Assembly: GCA_900544065.1 (NCBI GenBank)
Contig: UQTR01000101.1
Span: forward strand, 1 to 6,324
Reading direction: 5' to 3'
Length of the DNA: 6,324 bases
Source: an uncultured Collinsella sp.
GTDB taxonomy: Bacteria; Actinomycetota; Coriobacteriia; Coriobacteriales; Coriobacteriaceae
A model generated the notes under the pieces. That model worked only from the letters and a program-made list of their open reading frames with translations, was not told where the DNA came from and made no database searches. Both the position numbers and the translations under genes were made by a program. This document shows positions 5,197 through 6,324 of the stretch, one piece after another; position 1 is the first letter of the stretch; every line of letters starts with the position of its first letter.

Positions 5197-6324
5197 ATGA
5201 CGACTTCTTATAAAACGATGGTGGTAAAGATCGGCTCGTCCACGGTGGTGGGTGCCGACGGTAAGGTCAACCGCGCGTTTATCGGTGGCCTGGCCGATCA
5301 GGCCTCGGCCCTGCGCAAACTCGGCTGGCGCTTGGTCGTGGTGAGCTCCGGCGCCATTGCCTGTGGCTATCCCGTGCTGGGCTTCGACCGCAAACCGGTC
5401 GGTGACCTGCCGAGCCTGCAGGCCTGCGCCTCGGCCGGTCAGTGCATCATCTCGTCGGCCTACGACGAGGAGTTTCATGCGCGTGACCTACTCACCTCGC
5501 TCGTGCTGCTCACGCGCCACGACACGGCGCGCCGCACGTCCTACCTGCACGCGCGCGACGCCCTGCTGCGTCTGGTGGAGCTGGGCGTGGTGCCGGTCGT
5601 CAACGAGAACGACACCGTTACCGTCGACGAGATCAAGTTCGGCGACAACGACACGCTAGCGGCACTCGTGAGCTGCCTGGTTTCGGCTGACCTGTGTGTG
5701 ACGCTTTCGGACATCGACGGCCTCTACACCGCCAATCCGCATGAGGATCCGACGGCCGAGTTTATCCCGGTCGTGCGCAAAATCGATGCCAAGATCATTG
5801 CCTCGGCGGGCGATTCTTCGACGTCGGTGGGCACCGGCGGCATGATCACCAAGATCCGCGCGAGCCGCATTTTGATGACGGCTGGCATTCAGAGCGTGAT
5901 TTGCTCGGGCGAGGAGCCCGATGCGCTCGTGCGCCTGGCCCGTGGCGAGAGCGTGGGAACCCTGTTCGATCCGCCGGCGGAGCGCCTGGACATTGCGCCG
6001 CGCAAGCTATGGATCGCGCTGGGTGACAAGGCTCATGGCTCGGTAACGGTTGACGACGGTGCCGCGAAGGCGCTGGTCAGCCGTGGCTCGTCCTTGCTCG
6101 CGGTGGGTATTCGCGAGGTCGATGGCCAGTTTGCCGAGGGCGATGTGCTCGATGTGTGCGATCCGAGCGGTATGGTCGTCGCCCGCGGTATCGCCGAGGC
6201 CGATTCGGACGTGCTGGAGCTTGCAGCCGGCCGCCGCCAGGACCAGATTGCCAGCAACCGCCTGCTGGCAGACCTGTCCGAGAAGCCCGCGATCCATCGA
6301 GATAAATTAATTGTCTTCGCCTAA
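5197..6324 (+). CDS. proB: Glutamate 5-kinase with C-terminal PUA domain
   Basis: A 375-aa cytoplasmic enzyme that phosphorylates L-glutamate with ATP to gamma-glutamyl phosphate, the first and usually proline-regulated step of proline synthesis. The amino-acid kinase domain covers about residues 6-258: VVKIGSSTVV (9-18, with K11), VVSSGAIACG (48-57), VVNENDTV (134-141), FGDNDTLAALV (148-158), LSDIDGLYTANP (170-181) and GTGGMITKI (212-220). A PUA domain follows from about 268 to 345, with RKLWIALG (269-276), DDGAAKALVSRGSSLLAVG (286-304) and GQFAEGDVLDV (310-320). The length matches the two-domain bacterial form. An in-frame TGA six bases upstream (5191-5193) makes this ATG the first possible start, but no Shine-Dalgarno sequence precedes it; an internal ATG at 5218 has none either. 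The stop codon ends the window, so whether proA follows, as is common, cannot be seen. Confidence 0.96.
   Translation: MTTSYKTMVVKIGSSTVVGADGKVNRAFIGGLADQASALRKLGWRLVVVSSGAIACGYPVLGFDRKPVGDLPSLQACASAGQCIISSAYDEEFHARDLLTSLVLLTRHDTARRTSYLHARDALLRLVELGVVPVVNENDTVTVDEIKFGDNDTLAALVSCLVSADLCVTLSDIDGLYTANPHEDPTAEFIPVVRKIDAKIIASAGDSSTSVGTGGMITKIRASRILMTAGIQSVICSGEEPDALVRLARGESVGTLFDPPAERLDIAPRKLWIALGDKAHGSVTVDDGAAKALVSRGSSLLAVGIREVDGQFAEGDVLDVCDPSGMVVARGIAEADSDVLELAAGRRQDQIASNRLLADLSEKPAIHRDKLIVFA

Overview
The window reads as chromosomal DNA from a GC-rich, Gram-positive-type bacterium. The gene content, the codon choice and the general look of the proteins resemble Coriobacteriia such as Collinsella. 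That assignment is inference from memory of these families, not from a search. The first 39 bases are not genomic: positions 7-39 match the Illumina Nextera read-1 transposase adapter, so the left edge is a contig end with untrimmed adapter. The last base of the window is the last base of the proB stop codon.

Layout from left to right. 72-1271 (minus) is a complete WecA/TagO-type polyprenyl-phosphate GlcNAc-1-phosphate transferase. 1272-1807 has no protein gene, but it holds a strong candidate 6S RNA on the minus strand (about 1487-1657) with a 12-bp closing stem, a hairpin in the 3' half of the central bubble and a U-rich 3' end. 1808-2746 (plus) is a radical SAM protein of the PflX/COG1313 type. 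2898-2973 is tRNA-Ala(CGC), with a good promoter before it and a strong intrinsic terminator after it. 3035-3505 is an unrecognised coiled-coil, Pro/Ala/Lys-rich protein with one C-terminal membrane segment. 3588-5093 is nicotinate phosphoribosyltransferase (pncB), and 5197-6324 is glutamate 5-kinase (proB).

The identified proteins are housekeeping: lipid-linked sugar synthesis for cell-surface polymers, NAD salvage from nicotinate, and the first step of proline synthesis. They do not form one pathway. The 156-aa membrane protein and pncB may be co-transcribed, since nothing between them looks like a terminator. The most unusual signal is a pair of structured intergenic elements, one just after the radical SAM gene (2755-2836) and one overlapping the pncB stop (5087-5135). 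Both have the same two interleaved inverted repeats, align without gaps over a 39-nt core, and differ by compensatory changes in the first stem. No new defence system, CRISPR array, insertion sequence or prophage gene was found.
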